A stretch of DNA of 64,000 bases from Powellomyces hirtus (taxonomy: Eukaryota; Chytridiomycota; Chytridiomycetes; Spizellomycetales; Powellomycetaceae). Positions 10,732 to 20,840 of the stretch are shown in pieces (position 1 is the stretch's first letter; every line of letters begins with the position of its first letter). A program made the translations under genes and the position numbers. The stretch is from contig JAHLKG010000006.1 of the NCBI GenBank assembly GCA_025526995.1, positions 372,001 through 436,000 of the forward strand, in the 5' to 3' direction. Below the pieces are notes generated by a model. The model ran no database searches. It saw nothing but the letters and a program-made list of their open reading frames with translations, and was not told where the DNA came from.

Positions 10732-12681
10732 CTAGTTCTGAGTGACCGCAAAAGGTCCAAAGACACCCCCCTTGTTCGACTTGGCAAACACGCTCTGGAT
10801 CCCGGCCGGAGCCGTTTTCGCTCTCGCCGCGAACGCGCCCGTCGCATCGATTGTGGATGTCGCCAGGACAGTGGTGCAGGGTGCGTTGTTGCAGTTGGCA
10901 AAAACGCTGATGGTGGCGGTCTGGTCGCTTCCCGTGCCTTCGACGCGGAGGTCGCGCTGGGACTGGCGGGCGCGAGTGATGGTGATGACATCAATGCCTT
11001 CGGACGGGGTGACGGAGACGACGGGGGTGGCGGCGGAATAGATTCCGGCCGCGTTTTTGGATTTGAGAGCAAAGAAGGCTGGAGTGCCTGCTGCGAGGCC
11101 AGCAACGGTCATTCTCTTATCGAGGACTTCGCCGCCGGTCGCGTCCTGGAGCGGGCCGGATTCGACGTACTGGTTGTTAGCGCCGAGCACGTATCGCTGC
11201 GCGGCGTAGCCCGTGATGGTGGGGTCCGCAGGCGCAGTCCATGTGAGGATAGCGCTCGCGGGTGCCGCGACGGCTTTGAGGTTCTGGGGCACTTGTGGAG
11301 CCGCGCCGCCGCCAGGGGGCTGGTACGTGATGGTCTTTGTCTCAAACTGTCCCGACGCATGAATGGCGGCAATGTGGAGGACTGTTTTGGTGGAGATGGG
11401 GATGGGTTGGCCGTTGTAGACAATGGCTTCGTTGGAGGGCATGTCGCCCGTCATGACTTTGGTGGTTGCACCGACGGTGTAGTAGATCTGCACATTGGAG
11501 GAAAAGGTGACGGATGTGGCGGTGACGACGGCGGTTGGGTCGGCGGTGTTTTCGGGTGGGCTGGCCGTGAGGACTATATTGACGACGGGGTCGAATGTGC
11601 CGGTTCCACCGGAAATTGCAAACGGGTCTGAAGTGCGCACACCGGCCAGCGAGCGGACTTCGATATCGTGGGTGGCGAACGACGCTCCAGCGGGGAGGTT
11701 GGCGACCGTGACGGTATTGACGGACGCGTCGGTGCGGAATCCCATTGTCTGGCGCGTAGCCGCTGCGGGTTTGGGCACGACAATAATGTCGTAGGCAGTA
11801 ACGGGAGAGGTTCCCGGGATCGGAACAGCAGGGGTCCAGGACACTTTGACTTGACCCGCGGAAGAGAAGACCGCGGCAAAGGCTCCGGCCGTCGGGGGTT
11901 GGTTAGTCGGCCCCGCGGGACATCCACTCATTCCCGGCCCTCCCGTCTCGCCAAACTCGGAGATGGTCAGTCCTTGGTTAGCGGGGGCCAGCCACGTGAG
12001 CACGCGGGCACCTCCTCCCGTCGCCGCGGTGGTGGCAACACTAACAGCATTAGCGGCATTCGCAGCAACTTCGAATGTCGCAACAAACTTGCGAACGCTG
12101 CCAAGAGTTGATTCCACGATTCCGCTACGGTACCCGTTCGCGAAAGCCCTAGTCGTGTAATCGCCAGCCACAGCACGCATGTCGCGACGTCCAACAACTG
12201 TAGCCGTCAGCGACGGATTGATGACGCGGACTTCGGTGTTGGCGAGCGGGATACCCGCAGCCACATTCCCCGTGATCGTAAATACGCGAGACCCGGGCAC
12301 ATAATCAATTTTCTCAATCGCCACATTCTGCACCGTCGAGTCTGCAAGCACCTGTCCATTGATCGACACTGCAATCCGATCTCCGGGGATAATATCCGGC
12401 GTCACTTTCAATCCCGTGCCTTCGCCCCAGCAGACCCCGCCCGGGTGGTTGATTTCGAATGCGACGTCGGTGCCCGAGACGGTTCCAAGCGCGGATCCGA
12501 CGACGGTCGTGCCGCGGAAGACTTCGAGCAGCATTTTTTGACCAACGCGTTCGGCGAACCCTTCGATGGTCACAAAGTCGCGGTCGGGGAAAGCGATGAG
12601 GTTGGAGGGCGCGACCGGGAGTGCTGCCCTCGCGAATGGGAGCAGCGAGGCGGTAAAGGTGAGGAAGGCGAGGAGTCTCAT
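10732..12681 (-). CDS. Secreted fibronectin-III repeat protein, intronless
   Basis: A single open frame of 649 residues starts at ATG 12681 with a classic signal peptide (MRLLAFLTFTASLLPFARA). The mature part is all beta-type sequence rich in Ala, Val, Thr and Gly. Bacterial-style Ig-like segments cover residues about 25-220 (FTITGNVAAGIPLANTEV). At least two fibronectin type III modules follow: AGQVKVSWTPAVPIP with AYDIIVVPKP near 290-380, and ASAILTWTAPADPTITGYA near 510-600. A chitobiase/FN3-like linker lies between them. Only three or four Cys are seen, and there is no catalytic motif or C-terminal membrane segment. The most likely role is an extracellular adhesion or matrix protein. The lack of introns in a region of split genes, and the bacterial look, raise the possibility of lateral transfer. 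Confidence 0.75.
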   Translation of the reverse strand: MRLLAFLTFTASLLPFARAALPVAPSNLIAFPDRDFVTIEGFAERVGQKMLLEVFRGTTVVGSALGTVSGTDVAFEINHPGGVCWGEGTGLKVTPDIIPGDRIAVSINGQVLADSTVQNVAIEKIDYVPGSRVFTITGNVAAGIPLANTEVRVINPSLTATVVGRRDMRAVAGDYTTRAFANGYRSGIVESTLGSVRKFVATFEVAANAANAVSVATTAATGGGARVLTWLAPANQGLTISEFGETGGPGMSGCPAGPTNQPPTAGAFAAVFSSAGQVKVSWTPAVPIPGTSPVTAYDIIVVPKPAAATRQTMGFRTDASVNTVTVANLPAGASFATHDIEVRSLAGVRTSDPFAISGGTGTFDPVVNIVLTASPPENTADPTAVVTATSVTFSSNVQIYYTVGATTKVMTGDMPSNEAIVYNGQPIPISTKTVLHIAAIHASGQFETKTITYQPPGGGAAPQVPQNLKAVAAPASAILTWTAPADPTITGYAAQRYVLGANNQYVESGPLQDATGGEVLDKRMTVAGLAAGTPAFFALKSKNAAGIYSAATPVVSVTPSEGIDVITITRARQSQRDLRVEGTGSDQTATISVFANCNNAPCTTVLATSTIDATGAFAARAKTAPAGIQSVFAKSNKGGVFGPFAVTQN

Positions 12682-13740
12682 GGTGGATGTGAACGACACC
12701 GAGGGGAGCGGAGACGACCAGTGCGAGAGGTTGTGGTTGCGGGTGAGGCCAGCGGTGGGAAGCCTTCTTCTCGCTTTTTGTACTTTCTGACTTTGCGAGA
12801 TTGGATGTGCTAGCGGACGCCGATCGGTTCTGTTTTTCCTCCCTTCACAAGAAGGTACTTTCACTTCCCCGCTGCGTTTTCCCCTTCATCCCGTACCAGC
12901 ATAAGCCAAGTGCCGCGGAACATTGTATCCGCAACATTTTTTCTCATCTCGCTCACCACATCCCTCCCACGAAATGGATGTGTGCGCGGAATAACTCGCC
13001 ATCATCATCCTCTATCCATCAACAACTTGAACATTTTACAACGACTGGAACTACTCCTTGAGATTGGACCAGGTAATTGGTTTGGGGAAACAAGAAAACC
13101 AACACCGAAACAGAACAAAATTACCTGGGGTTTCACGGGCTGGGTTGGTTCCACCAAGGCACGCGGAAGACGAGAGAGAAAGTGGGCGCTAGTAGAAGAA
13201 ATGGCAGGCAGAAAAATGTTGGATTTCTTGACTGTTTCCTTTGACTAGACCGCCTGGGTCTGGACCATTTTGGAGTGTTTGAGTTTTTTCATCTGCGTGC
13301 GCGAACACACAGAAAGAGGTACAGTATTTGTTGTGCGATGCAGCCTATCCCCGAGGCTCCGGTTGAGCCTCTTTCCCCGGAAGGATGCAACCTGAGGCTC
13401 CGCTTTCGCACACACCTTTCTGCGGAGTAACTTTCAAAGTACAGCCCCGCCGGTACCGGTAGTTCCATCACGATCAAAGGAGCCGGTTCTCCGTGCTTTT
13501 CAAAGAAAAAAGACAAAAACATAAAGTCGTCGATTCAATACAGTGCCAACGGTCGGAGTTTGTTGTCATTCCCAATTCCAAGCTGGTACAGCCTGTCACA
13601 AGCGATCCCGTGTGAGAAAATTCCAAAGCATTCTGATCATGGAACACGACAACGACGCGTTAGAAAGGAAAGAACCGCTTACGATATTTGACCTTTGCTC
13701 CTGCCAAAAAGGATACCAACACTTCCGAGAAGGAATATGC
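12682..13740. other. Intergenic, no gene recognised
   Basis: Short ORFs on both strands lack motifs or codon-like texture. It holds the promoter of the secreted FN3 protein at its left end and flanks the tRNA at its right end. Confidence 0.5.
13706..13710 (-). terminator. Possible Pol III T-run after tRNA-Arg
   Basis: It reads TTTTT on the minus strand about 30 bases past the tRNA 3' end. No closer run of four or more Ts is seen. Confidence 0.4.
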
Positions 13741-13811
13741 GACCCGGACGGGTCTCGAACCCGCAACCTCTGGATTCGAAGTCCAACACGCTGCCATTGC
13801 GCCACCAGGCC
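13741..13811 (-). tRNA. tRNA-Arg (anticodon TCG)
   Basis: The reverse complement folds as a 71-base cloverleaf. The acceptor arm GGCCTGG pairs with CCGGGTC, with two G-U pairs. The D arm is GCGC/GCGT. The anticodon stem TTGGA/TCCAG closes the loop CTTCGAA, giving anticodon TCG. The T arm carries the GGTTCGAGACC box B. No intron is present, and CCA is not encoded. Five Ts on the minus strand about 30 bases downstream (13710-13706) could stop Pol III. Confidence 0.95.
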
Positions 13812-14259
13812 GATGGAGGGTATTGGGAACAAAGTGCATATACACGATTCACCTGTGAACAATCTGAATGTGGTGCGCTATTTTATGGAAAAGATACGCT
13901 GCTGATGCTTCATCTCTAGCTTGTTGATTATGTATGTCCGGGCTTTACAAGAAAACCGGCGTTGGAAAGTGCTTTGCCGGTGACACAAGGTTATTTCTAT
14001 TCACTCCACCCGCACGTCTTGTGCTCACACTCGGGCATGGCGTGGCTCCTCGTTATTGAGTGACAACACACGACTTACGATGCTTGATGGACGCGTCCGA
14101 GGATCCCCTCCTCTTACAGTTGCCTGTTCATGACTTTCTGGGTTTCTCTGCCAAAGAAAAAAGTTTCATGCGCGGGTATACTCTCACTGTTTCATACCCT
14201 GAAGTCCTTACCGTATATAACGCATCTGATCGACTCTACACAAAATTACAAGTATCAAG

Positions 14260-14646
14260 ATGTCTGTCTACCTGCCCGACTTGGATCTGGATGTCTCGCG
14301 AACATTCTTCGTGTCTACCTTCAACGATAAGAAATTGATCGATCCAACGGTGAAAGATCGATCGAAGCGAAGATCCTCAAATTGGAGGATCCATCATCGG
14401 AAGCCAAAGGGCGACATTGCAGAAAAATTCATTCTTACCCGAGCTTCCGCGCAAATGTCAAGGTTGAGGTCAAACTCGAACGGTCTTTCAATTGATGAGA
14501 GTGTTCAACAGCAAAAGGAGAATGGCGGTTTGATAGGAGTCAAGCGAGTGCTCGAAGACATCGTTTCCAAGTTCAACGTCCATCGAATGCTGGACAATAT
14601 TGCAGCGCCGTTTGATGTACCAGGACTCGGGCACCTGACAGAATGA
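14260..14646 (+). CDS. Small unknown protein, 128 residues
   Basis: The ATG at 14260 opens a 128-residue frame (MSVYLPDLDLDVSRTF to PFDVPGLGHLTE). It is soluble-looking, with a basic middle (KDRSKRRSSNWRIHHRKPKGD) and an amphipathic C-terminal half. No family is recognised and no intron is needed. It stands alone between a tRNA and a disrupted gene, so its coding status rests only on length and composition. Confidence 0.35.
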   Translation: MSVYLPDLDLDVSRTFFVSTFNDKKLIDPTVKDRSKRRSSNWRIHHRKPKGDIAEKFILTRASAQMSRLRSNSNGLSIDESVQQQKENGGLIGVKRVLEDIVSKFNVHRMLDNIAAPFDVPGLGHLTE

Positions 14647-14766
14647 TCAAAATCATGACGCGACACGACTCTGATGATAGCAAAAGGAGAGCCTTTGGGA
14701 ATGTACATTGCACACGTTTCTGCCCTTGTTCATCGATAACAAAAAATCACAGGAGCTGAATGAGAG

Positions 14767-15761
14767 TCAATATGTTTGATGTGCCTGCGAGCTTTCTATA
14801 AGATCATGAGGAAGCCCAATGGCGCATACAGCAACGCGATGCACTAGCTTTGAGAACATTGCAGGCTTGTCCGTGTCACAAGACATCATGATGTAAAGGT
14901 CAGCCAGCTCAGCGTGCTTATGGAGATCTTGAAGAACCGGTATTCGCCAGCAGATACACGAGAACGAGGTCCAAATCATGTTTCAAACACTTCACGACAA
15001 ATGGGTCATTAATGATCAGCGTTTCTCCATACTCTGTCATGACACGATCAGTCAACACTGATAGAACCTTTCTTTTCTCTGCAACGTGCACCGTTGACTG
15101 CTGGATCATCGTACCTTCGTCATCGAATGCTGATGTGAGAAACAGTTCTTGCCAGGTGGTCAAGTAACTTTTGCGGAATCAGCCGTGGGATCTCCTTCCC
15201 ACCAGGCACAGTCAGAACCTTTGGTTCTTCCAGTGACTCGGACATGGGCTAGAATCAGAGCCTTTTTGTCGATAAGCTTGCGAGAGTACAATAGTTGTAG
15301 CTCCGGCGCAGTGTACTGACAAAGTTCTTTCCAATTTGATACATACATCTGCAACCGCTGAAACAAAGTGCGGTAGATTAGGGGGTTGTTCTCTGAGCAA
15401 TCTTGAGCGCATTGTTTTTTGAAACGCTTCTTTGGGCTCCTCGGCATATGTCAGCGCATATTCTGGTCCAGATGCAGCCCAAAACATCAATCGTCGATTC
15501 AGTTCTTTGACTGCAATGTCCATCAGCATACGCCCGGTAACGGTCAGGACCAACAATGAATCTGTACTGCAGAATTGTGCTATGATGAAACATGGAGCCA
15601 TTCTTCATTTTGTTCGTGAGAAAGTATGCTGGCGTAACATGTAGCGGTGTATCAGCATCCACGGGAGGGGCGGCGTGTGCTTGAGAGGGATGTCCAAGAC
15701 CCTCATGTACAGATATGAACCGGGCGATCGGATCCGGTCCGATTAGTCTCGTTGGGCACAT
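14767..15761 (-). pseudogene. Unknown multi-segment gene, frame-disrupted
   Basis: Successive minus-strand segments look like one soluble protein but lie in different frames without splice sites between them. The first is MCPTRLIGPDPIARF to FIVGPDRYRAYA (15761 to about 15540). The second is LMDIAVKELNRRLMFW to EEPKEAFQKTM (to about 15420). The third is LIYRTLFQRLQMYVS with LILAHVRVTGRTK (to about 15165). The fourth is WQELFLTSAFDDEG with INDPFVVKCLKHDLD (to about 14920). The fifth is a tail ending at 14767. One or two joins may be real introns, but at least two need base changes. No family is recognised. It is either a decayed gene or one with an unusual structure. Confidence 0.4.
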
Positions 15762-16096
15762 GTGGAGACATCAGTTTGAGACGCCGAAGAGAGATATGCA
15801 TTGTGGTTTATAGCGACATGTTTGTGTTGGAAGATGCAGGCTGCCTTTGCTCAAAACACGTCGGTGAAGGGGCGAGGTGGCTGGTTCGGCGTCCGAGGCT
15901 TAGAGGTGTGGTTCAATGATGATGGCGATGACTGGGCAAAAGCGAGCCGCGATTCTACCCAACGCCCGAGATTAAAACGATTGTGTTTTAGGAAGTGACT
16001 TATTTCTTGGCAACCCTATAAAGTGCCGGCAGTGTGCCCTGTTCCCCCCCTCACCACCACCACCACACACGCAATATTACCCACGGGCCCCCCACA
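15762..16096 (+). promoter_or_regulatory. ARP2 promoter region
   Basis: A CTATAAAG box at 16016-16023 lies 75 bases upstream of the ARP2 start codon and is followed by a C-rich leader. Nothing else is recognised. Confidence 0.5.
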
Positions 16097-18171
16097 ATGC
16101 CTACGAAAGAAGTCATCATCTGCGATAATGGAACCGGGGTACGTCTTGAATTGAGAGTTGGTGGGTCAACGGAAATGGACGGTTTGGATAGGGGAAACCA
16201 TTCCCTCGTGGCACTTTATACCGCGATCCATCTTGGGGCGCTCACTTTTTGGCGTTCCCTCGTTTTTTGACGTTGGAACTCTGGCTCCCCACGCCCGCGC
16301 GGGATTTTTGAACTAACGGGGTTGTTTTCAAGTTTGTCAAATGCGGGTTCGCCGGCAGTCATTTCCCCGAAGCCAATTTCCCCGCTGTCGTTGGGCGCCC
16401 CACATTACGGTCCGAAGAACGCATCGGCGATGTCGTGCTCAAGGACATCATGGTCGGCGACGAAGCGGCAGCGCTGCGCACGATGCTGCAAATGTCGTAC
16501 CCGATGGAGAACGGGATTGTGCGGAACTGGGATGACATGTACCATTTGTGGGACTACACCTTCAAGGAACGATTGAACATTACGAATTGCGCAGACCACA
16601 AGATCCTGTTGACGGAGCCGGCCATGAACCCAAAGAGGAATAGAGAGATGATGTGTGAGGCCATGTTTGAGCATTATGGATTCAATGGCGTGTATGTGGC
16701 CATCCAGGCGGTGTTGACCTTGTATGCGCAAGGTAAGAGGGGCGAGATGTGACCGATGATGGGCAGTAGGGAGGAGATGAGGACTGGGCTTCCTGCAGGG
16801 GGCCCCCCAGTTATTTTCGAAAATGGACCACGAAGCTGTCGCATGGGAAAAAGCCGTTCAACCAAGAAACTGTGCAGCTGCTTACGCCCCCCCTTTCCTC
16901 CTTCCTGCCGCGTGTGTTTAGGTCTGCAAACGGGAGTGGTGGTCGACTCTGGGGACGGCGTGACGCACATTGTACCCGTCTACGACGGCTACGCCCTTCC
17001 GCATCTCACGCGCCGCTTGGACGTGGCCGGTCGCGACATTACACGCTACCTCATCAAGCTCCTCCTGCTCCGTGGTTACGCGTTCAACCGCACCGCTGAT
17101 TTCGAGACGGTGCGCGAGCTCAAGGAGAAGCTTTGCTATATTGGGTAAGGGACGGATGATGAGTGGATGACCCGTCCCCCCCCCCCCCCGCAATGATGCG
17201 AGAGTGTGCGAGTTTGGTGGGAAAGCTGACGTTGAATGTTGTTTTTGCACCATTAGCTACGATCTCGATCTGGAGCAGAAGCTAGCCAATGAGACAACAG
17301 TCCTTGTCGAACAATACACAGTACGTGCGCTCCTTCTCTCCCCCCGCCTCCCCCCGTGCATTCCCCCGGCGTATTGATTGCGTCTCCAACCGTTTTCCCA
17401 AAAAATAATAATCCACAGCTACCTGACGGACGCGTTATCAAAGTCGGCTCGGAACGATTCCAGGCGCCGGAAGCGCTCTTCTCCCCTCACCTTGTCGACG
17501 TCGAGTCCCCCGGTGTTGCAGGTAAGAAAACACACACCCACAAAACAATGCACATGCCCCCTTCCTCCTTTTGGAACACTTTGTCCCCCCCTTGTGCGTT
17601 ACCAGCGTTGTTATGTAAACTAAACTTGTCCATTTGTACATATATTTCCAGATCTCCTCTTCAACACGATCAACGCGGCGGACATGGACATCCGCGCGGA
17701 ACTGTACAAACACATTGTGCTGTCGGGGGGAACGTCCATGTACCCGGGCCTCCCCAGCCGTCTGGAAAAGGAAATGAAACAGCTGTACCTGGAAAAAGTC
17801 CTCAAGGGCGATACGTCGCGTCTGAGCGTAAGTTTTGAGGCGTGGGTGAAAAAAAAAAGAAGAAGAAAACAACCCCCCCTCCCCCCCGCATTCGCTCGTC
17901 CACTCTCCTAGTTTATTGACTCGCCGCCCTCCCATTTTTGGTGTGTGTGTGTTTTTTTTTTTTTTTTTTTTTTTTTTTTGTTTTTGTGCGTTTTTAGAAA
18001 TTCAAGCTGGTGGTGGAAGACCCGCCACGCCGCAAACACGCCGTGTTCCTCGGCGGCGCGGTTCTGGGCGAGATTATGAAGAACCGCGAAACGTTCTGGA
18101 TCACCAAACAAGAGTGGGACGAGCAGGGCGTCCGGGCCCTCGCCAAGCTCGGCGCGCGGGGATCGAGTTAG
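16097..18171 (+). CDS. ARP2: Actin-related protein 2 (Arp2/3 complex)
   Basis: Seven exons (16097-16138, 16333-16732, 16922-17144, 17257-17320, 17419-17521, 17652-17827, 17998-18171) encode 393 residues, the usual Arp2 length. Arp2 nucleates branched actin filaments within the seven-subunit Arp2/3 complex. Nucleotide-binding loops are intact: [14 protein letters not shown] near the start, [16 protein letters not shown] in the middle and [16 protein letters not shown] later. Arp2-specific signatures include [31 protein letters not shown] and the ending [14 protein letters not shown]. Four of the introns contain long homopolymers or C/T tracts, including 28 Ts and 14 Cs. The start is the only ATG before the conserved first motif. 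Confidence 0.97.
17176..17189. repeat. C14 run in ARP2 intron 3
   Basis: A pure C tract of 14 bases lies between exons 3 and 4. Confidence 0.9.
17952..17979. repeat. T28 run in ARP2 last intron
   Basis: Twenty-eight consecutive Ts precede the acceptor of exon 7. They probably serve as or enlarge the polypyrimidine tract. Confidence 0.9.
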
Positions 18172-18618
18172 GGGCGGAAAAAAGAGAGAGAGAAAACAAC
18201 AACGACGGGAGAGAAAAGATTTTCGGCAAAATACAAAGCATCATTCTCTCTGGTATATATATATTGTTCGGAGCTTTGCCTTTTTTTTTCAGTTTTGTTG
18301 TTTTGGCAAGCGCCCCTCCTGGAATGGGAGGGCGGATACGCGGGGGACATTTGAGGGGGCGGGAAATGGAGCGAAACTGTAGAAATTATACACAACATTT
18401 TCCCAGATATACAAAAAAGAGGGGGGAGAGGGGAGGGCGCGGCCGGTTGGAGGGAGACGATTGGAGCACGAGAAAAAACTATTTGTAAAAGAAAAATTGG
18501 GAGAGACTGGGGGGGGGGGGGGGGAGGAGGCGGGGGAAAGGGAGCGAGGGGATAGCTTTTTAAACTCCTATTCATATGTGTACGTGTGTGTGTGGGGGGT
18601 GGTGTGGGGCGGTGATAT
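18172..18618. other. Tail-to-tail spacer between ARP2 and SH3 gene
   Basis: The plus strand is purine-rich, with a G16 run at 18509-18524 and GT repeats near 18585. No gene is seen; both neighbours end here. Confidence 0.6.
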
Positions 18619-20062
18619 CTATTCGCGAAGAAGCTCGACGCAGGCCATTGGGAAGGTTCCCTTGTTGCCAGTGCGGACGTTGGTGCCCTTGCCCCATCCT
18701 AGATGAAAACAAGAAAGAGAGGGAGAGAGGGGGGGGGGGGGAATTGATGAGTATTTTTGCAAAGAACAAGCAAAAGCAGGGAAAGAGAGGAAATGCAAGC
18801 TTACCATCATCGTAGCTAGCCCAGACCTCGACCAAGTCGCCTTTAGCGAGCTCGAGCTCGTCAATGAGCTGGGGGGCATAGTCGTAGACGACTTGGTGTT
18901 TGGCGTTCAGCGGGGTGGCCGCGGTCGACGCGTCGCTGGTCTTGGTCATGGGGGCGAGGAACGGCACGGCCCCCGCGCCGCCGCCAGCCGACTTGCTGCT
19001 GCGGAATCCAGCAGCGTTGGATCGGGATTTGCGAGCGTACATGGTGCCAATGACGGCGCCCGCTACAAGAAGAGCGGCAATACCGGCCGAGCTCGCAATG
19101 ATCGCGGTCTTGTTCTGGGCAAAGAAGGAAGGAGCGGGTTCGGACGCGGCTTCAGGACCGTCGGCACCAGAGACCTGCGTAGCGCCTTGAGCAGCGACTG
19201 CGGGTTTTGTGCCGATCAAACTGGCTTGCGATTGGGTAGAACCGTGAGCCGAGACTGCGGGTTTTTCGCCAACGAAATTGGCTTGGTGCGATTCCGCAGA
19301 TGGGCTCGAGTGGGTGCTGTCGGACTTTGCGTGGGTAGCAGCGCCGCCAGCACCACGACGCCTGCAGCACGGGTCACTGGGCATGTCTTTGCAGTACTGG
19401 TCCGCCGTCTTGGTGTCGCCGCTGAACCCACACGATCGTTGGTCGTCGTCGACACCCCACTGGCACTGCCTTTGGTCGTGTCGCGCATTCCACGAGCTGA
19501 CAATCTTTCTGCACGACTGAGCGCCAGTGAGAGCGTAGGACCTCCTGGCCGCGACTTGTTTGTTTTCAGCGTCGTTTTTAGCAGTCTTCAAGGGGCAGAT
19601 TTCCTCGTCCTCAATCATGGACGCGACGGCTCCGCCGTAAGCGTCACACGCGCCTGCGCAGATAGGAGCAGGCGGCTGGGTCGCTTTGTTGCAACCGGAC
19701 GAGAACATGTACAAGTCGGTCATGCAAGTGTAAGTGCGGTAGTACTGGATGGGTTCGCCCTTGTAGCCTGCGCACTGGGCCCAATTCTTCCACATGTTCA
19801 TTTGCTGTTCGCCGCCCGAAGTCACGTCGCGAACGAGCTTGTCCCAGTACTTTGCGTCGGGGACGGAGCCCGACAGACCGTAGACGAGCCCCAGTTCGGT
19901 GGCATTGATGTAATGGCCTTTGCCAAACGGCGCGCACGCGGTGGTGTCGCCAATGGGCAGGCATTCTTTGGGCAGATGCGAGTTGGCGGCGTGGACTTGC
20001 GAGAGGACAGAGAGAAGACACAGAGCGGCTGCAGCGAGGCCGGTAGTTGTTTTGGAGGACAT
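18619..20062 (-). CDS. Single-pass membrane protein with SH3 tail
   Basis: Two exons (20062-18805 and 18698-18619) encode 445 residues. A signal peptide (MSSKTTTGLAAAALCLLSVLSQVHA) leads to a Cys-rich outer domain of about 200 residues with over a dozen Cys (CMTDLYMFSSGC, CAGACDAYGG, CCRRRG). A Ser/Ala/Thr-rich stalk with repeated KPAV-SAHGSTQ / KPAVAAQGATQ units follows, then one membrane helix (TAIIASSAGIAALLVAGAVIG, about residue 320) with a basic stop-transfer signal (ARKSRSN). The cytoplasmic tail ends in an SH3 domain (HQVVYDYAPQLIDELELAKGD to GTFPMACVELL). The single intron falls inside the SH3 domain. Architecture of this kind is common in early-diverging fungi and suggests a surface sensor or wall-contact protein; the ligand is unknown. 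Confidence 0.8.
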
Positions 20063-20840
20063 TGTTTTGGGACAGTCCGAGGAGAGCGAGCGGCGGATTG
20101 AGGGGCGGATTGAGGAGTGTGGTTATCGCGTGTGGGCCGACCGACAAGTGCGAATATGAGTTTGCGGCGAATAGATAAAGTGAGACACGAGTGTAGAGGG
20201 GGATGAAGACGGACGAGAGGGATGGAGGGGATGGGGGGGTGGGTATGAGCGGCTTGTATAAAAAAGCGCAAAGCGAGGGCAGTCCGATGTGGCTATGGCT
20301 ATGGTGAGAGAGTGAGTGAGAGAGTGAGAGAGTCTTGTCTGTTGTGGGTGTAATGGCTGATAGAAAGATAGATGAGGGATGCATCATTGAATTGAGTGAA
20401 CTGAGTGACTGAATTGAGTGAGTGAGAGTGAGGGAGTGGGTTGTTGGCTGAAGGAAGGAAATGGAGAGACGCAAGTGAGTTAGTTGCTCAGCCATGAACG
20501 ACTGACTGACTGACTGACTGACTCTTTGAGTGAAATGGCTCTGCGCTGTTTCTGACGCGTCGCTTGTCACACAGACGCGCTCTTCCCTCGTTTGCTGCGC
20601 CCCCGCCACTTGACCGCAGAACTCGCCCCAAGTCAGCCGCATACCACTAATTCGGTTCCACCCTCAGCAATCCTTGATTCAGTCTCCTAGCCTCAGGTAC
20701 TTGTTTTTATTTTTTACGGTTATGTACATGTGATGATGCCCTCATCCTACCCAGTCGCTTCTATATATTAATTGAATATCATCTCACTAACAAAAAAAAA
20801 AAAGTTCAACTCAAATCAATCCCCCTTCCACGCTCGCTTT
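20063..20840. other. Upstream region of SH3 gene with microsatellites
   Basis: The region holds GAGT/GAGA-type repeats at about 20305-20440 and a clean (ACTG)n tract at 20501-20523. Long ORFs on the minus strand here (Ser/Leu/His-rich) are products of these repeats. The right end is the 3' flank of RAD51. Confidence 0.6.
20501..20523. repeat. (ACTG)n microsatellite
   Basis: Nearly six perfect ACTG units are present in the upstream region of the SH3 membrane protein gene. Confidence 0.9.

Noticed and set aside
12910..13248. 112-codon plus-strand ORF upstream of the secreted FN3 protein
   Set aside because: It has no motif and overlaps the probable promoter.
18893..20101. 402-codon plus-strand ORF
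   Set aside because: It lies opposite the SH3 membrane protein, whose signal peptide, Cys pattern and SH3 domain are clear; the plus frame is an Arg/Gly-rich shadow.
19644..20642. 332-codon minus ORF rich in Ser, Leu and His
   Set aside because: It runs out of frame through the SH3 gene and upstream microsatellites and has no domain.
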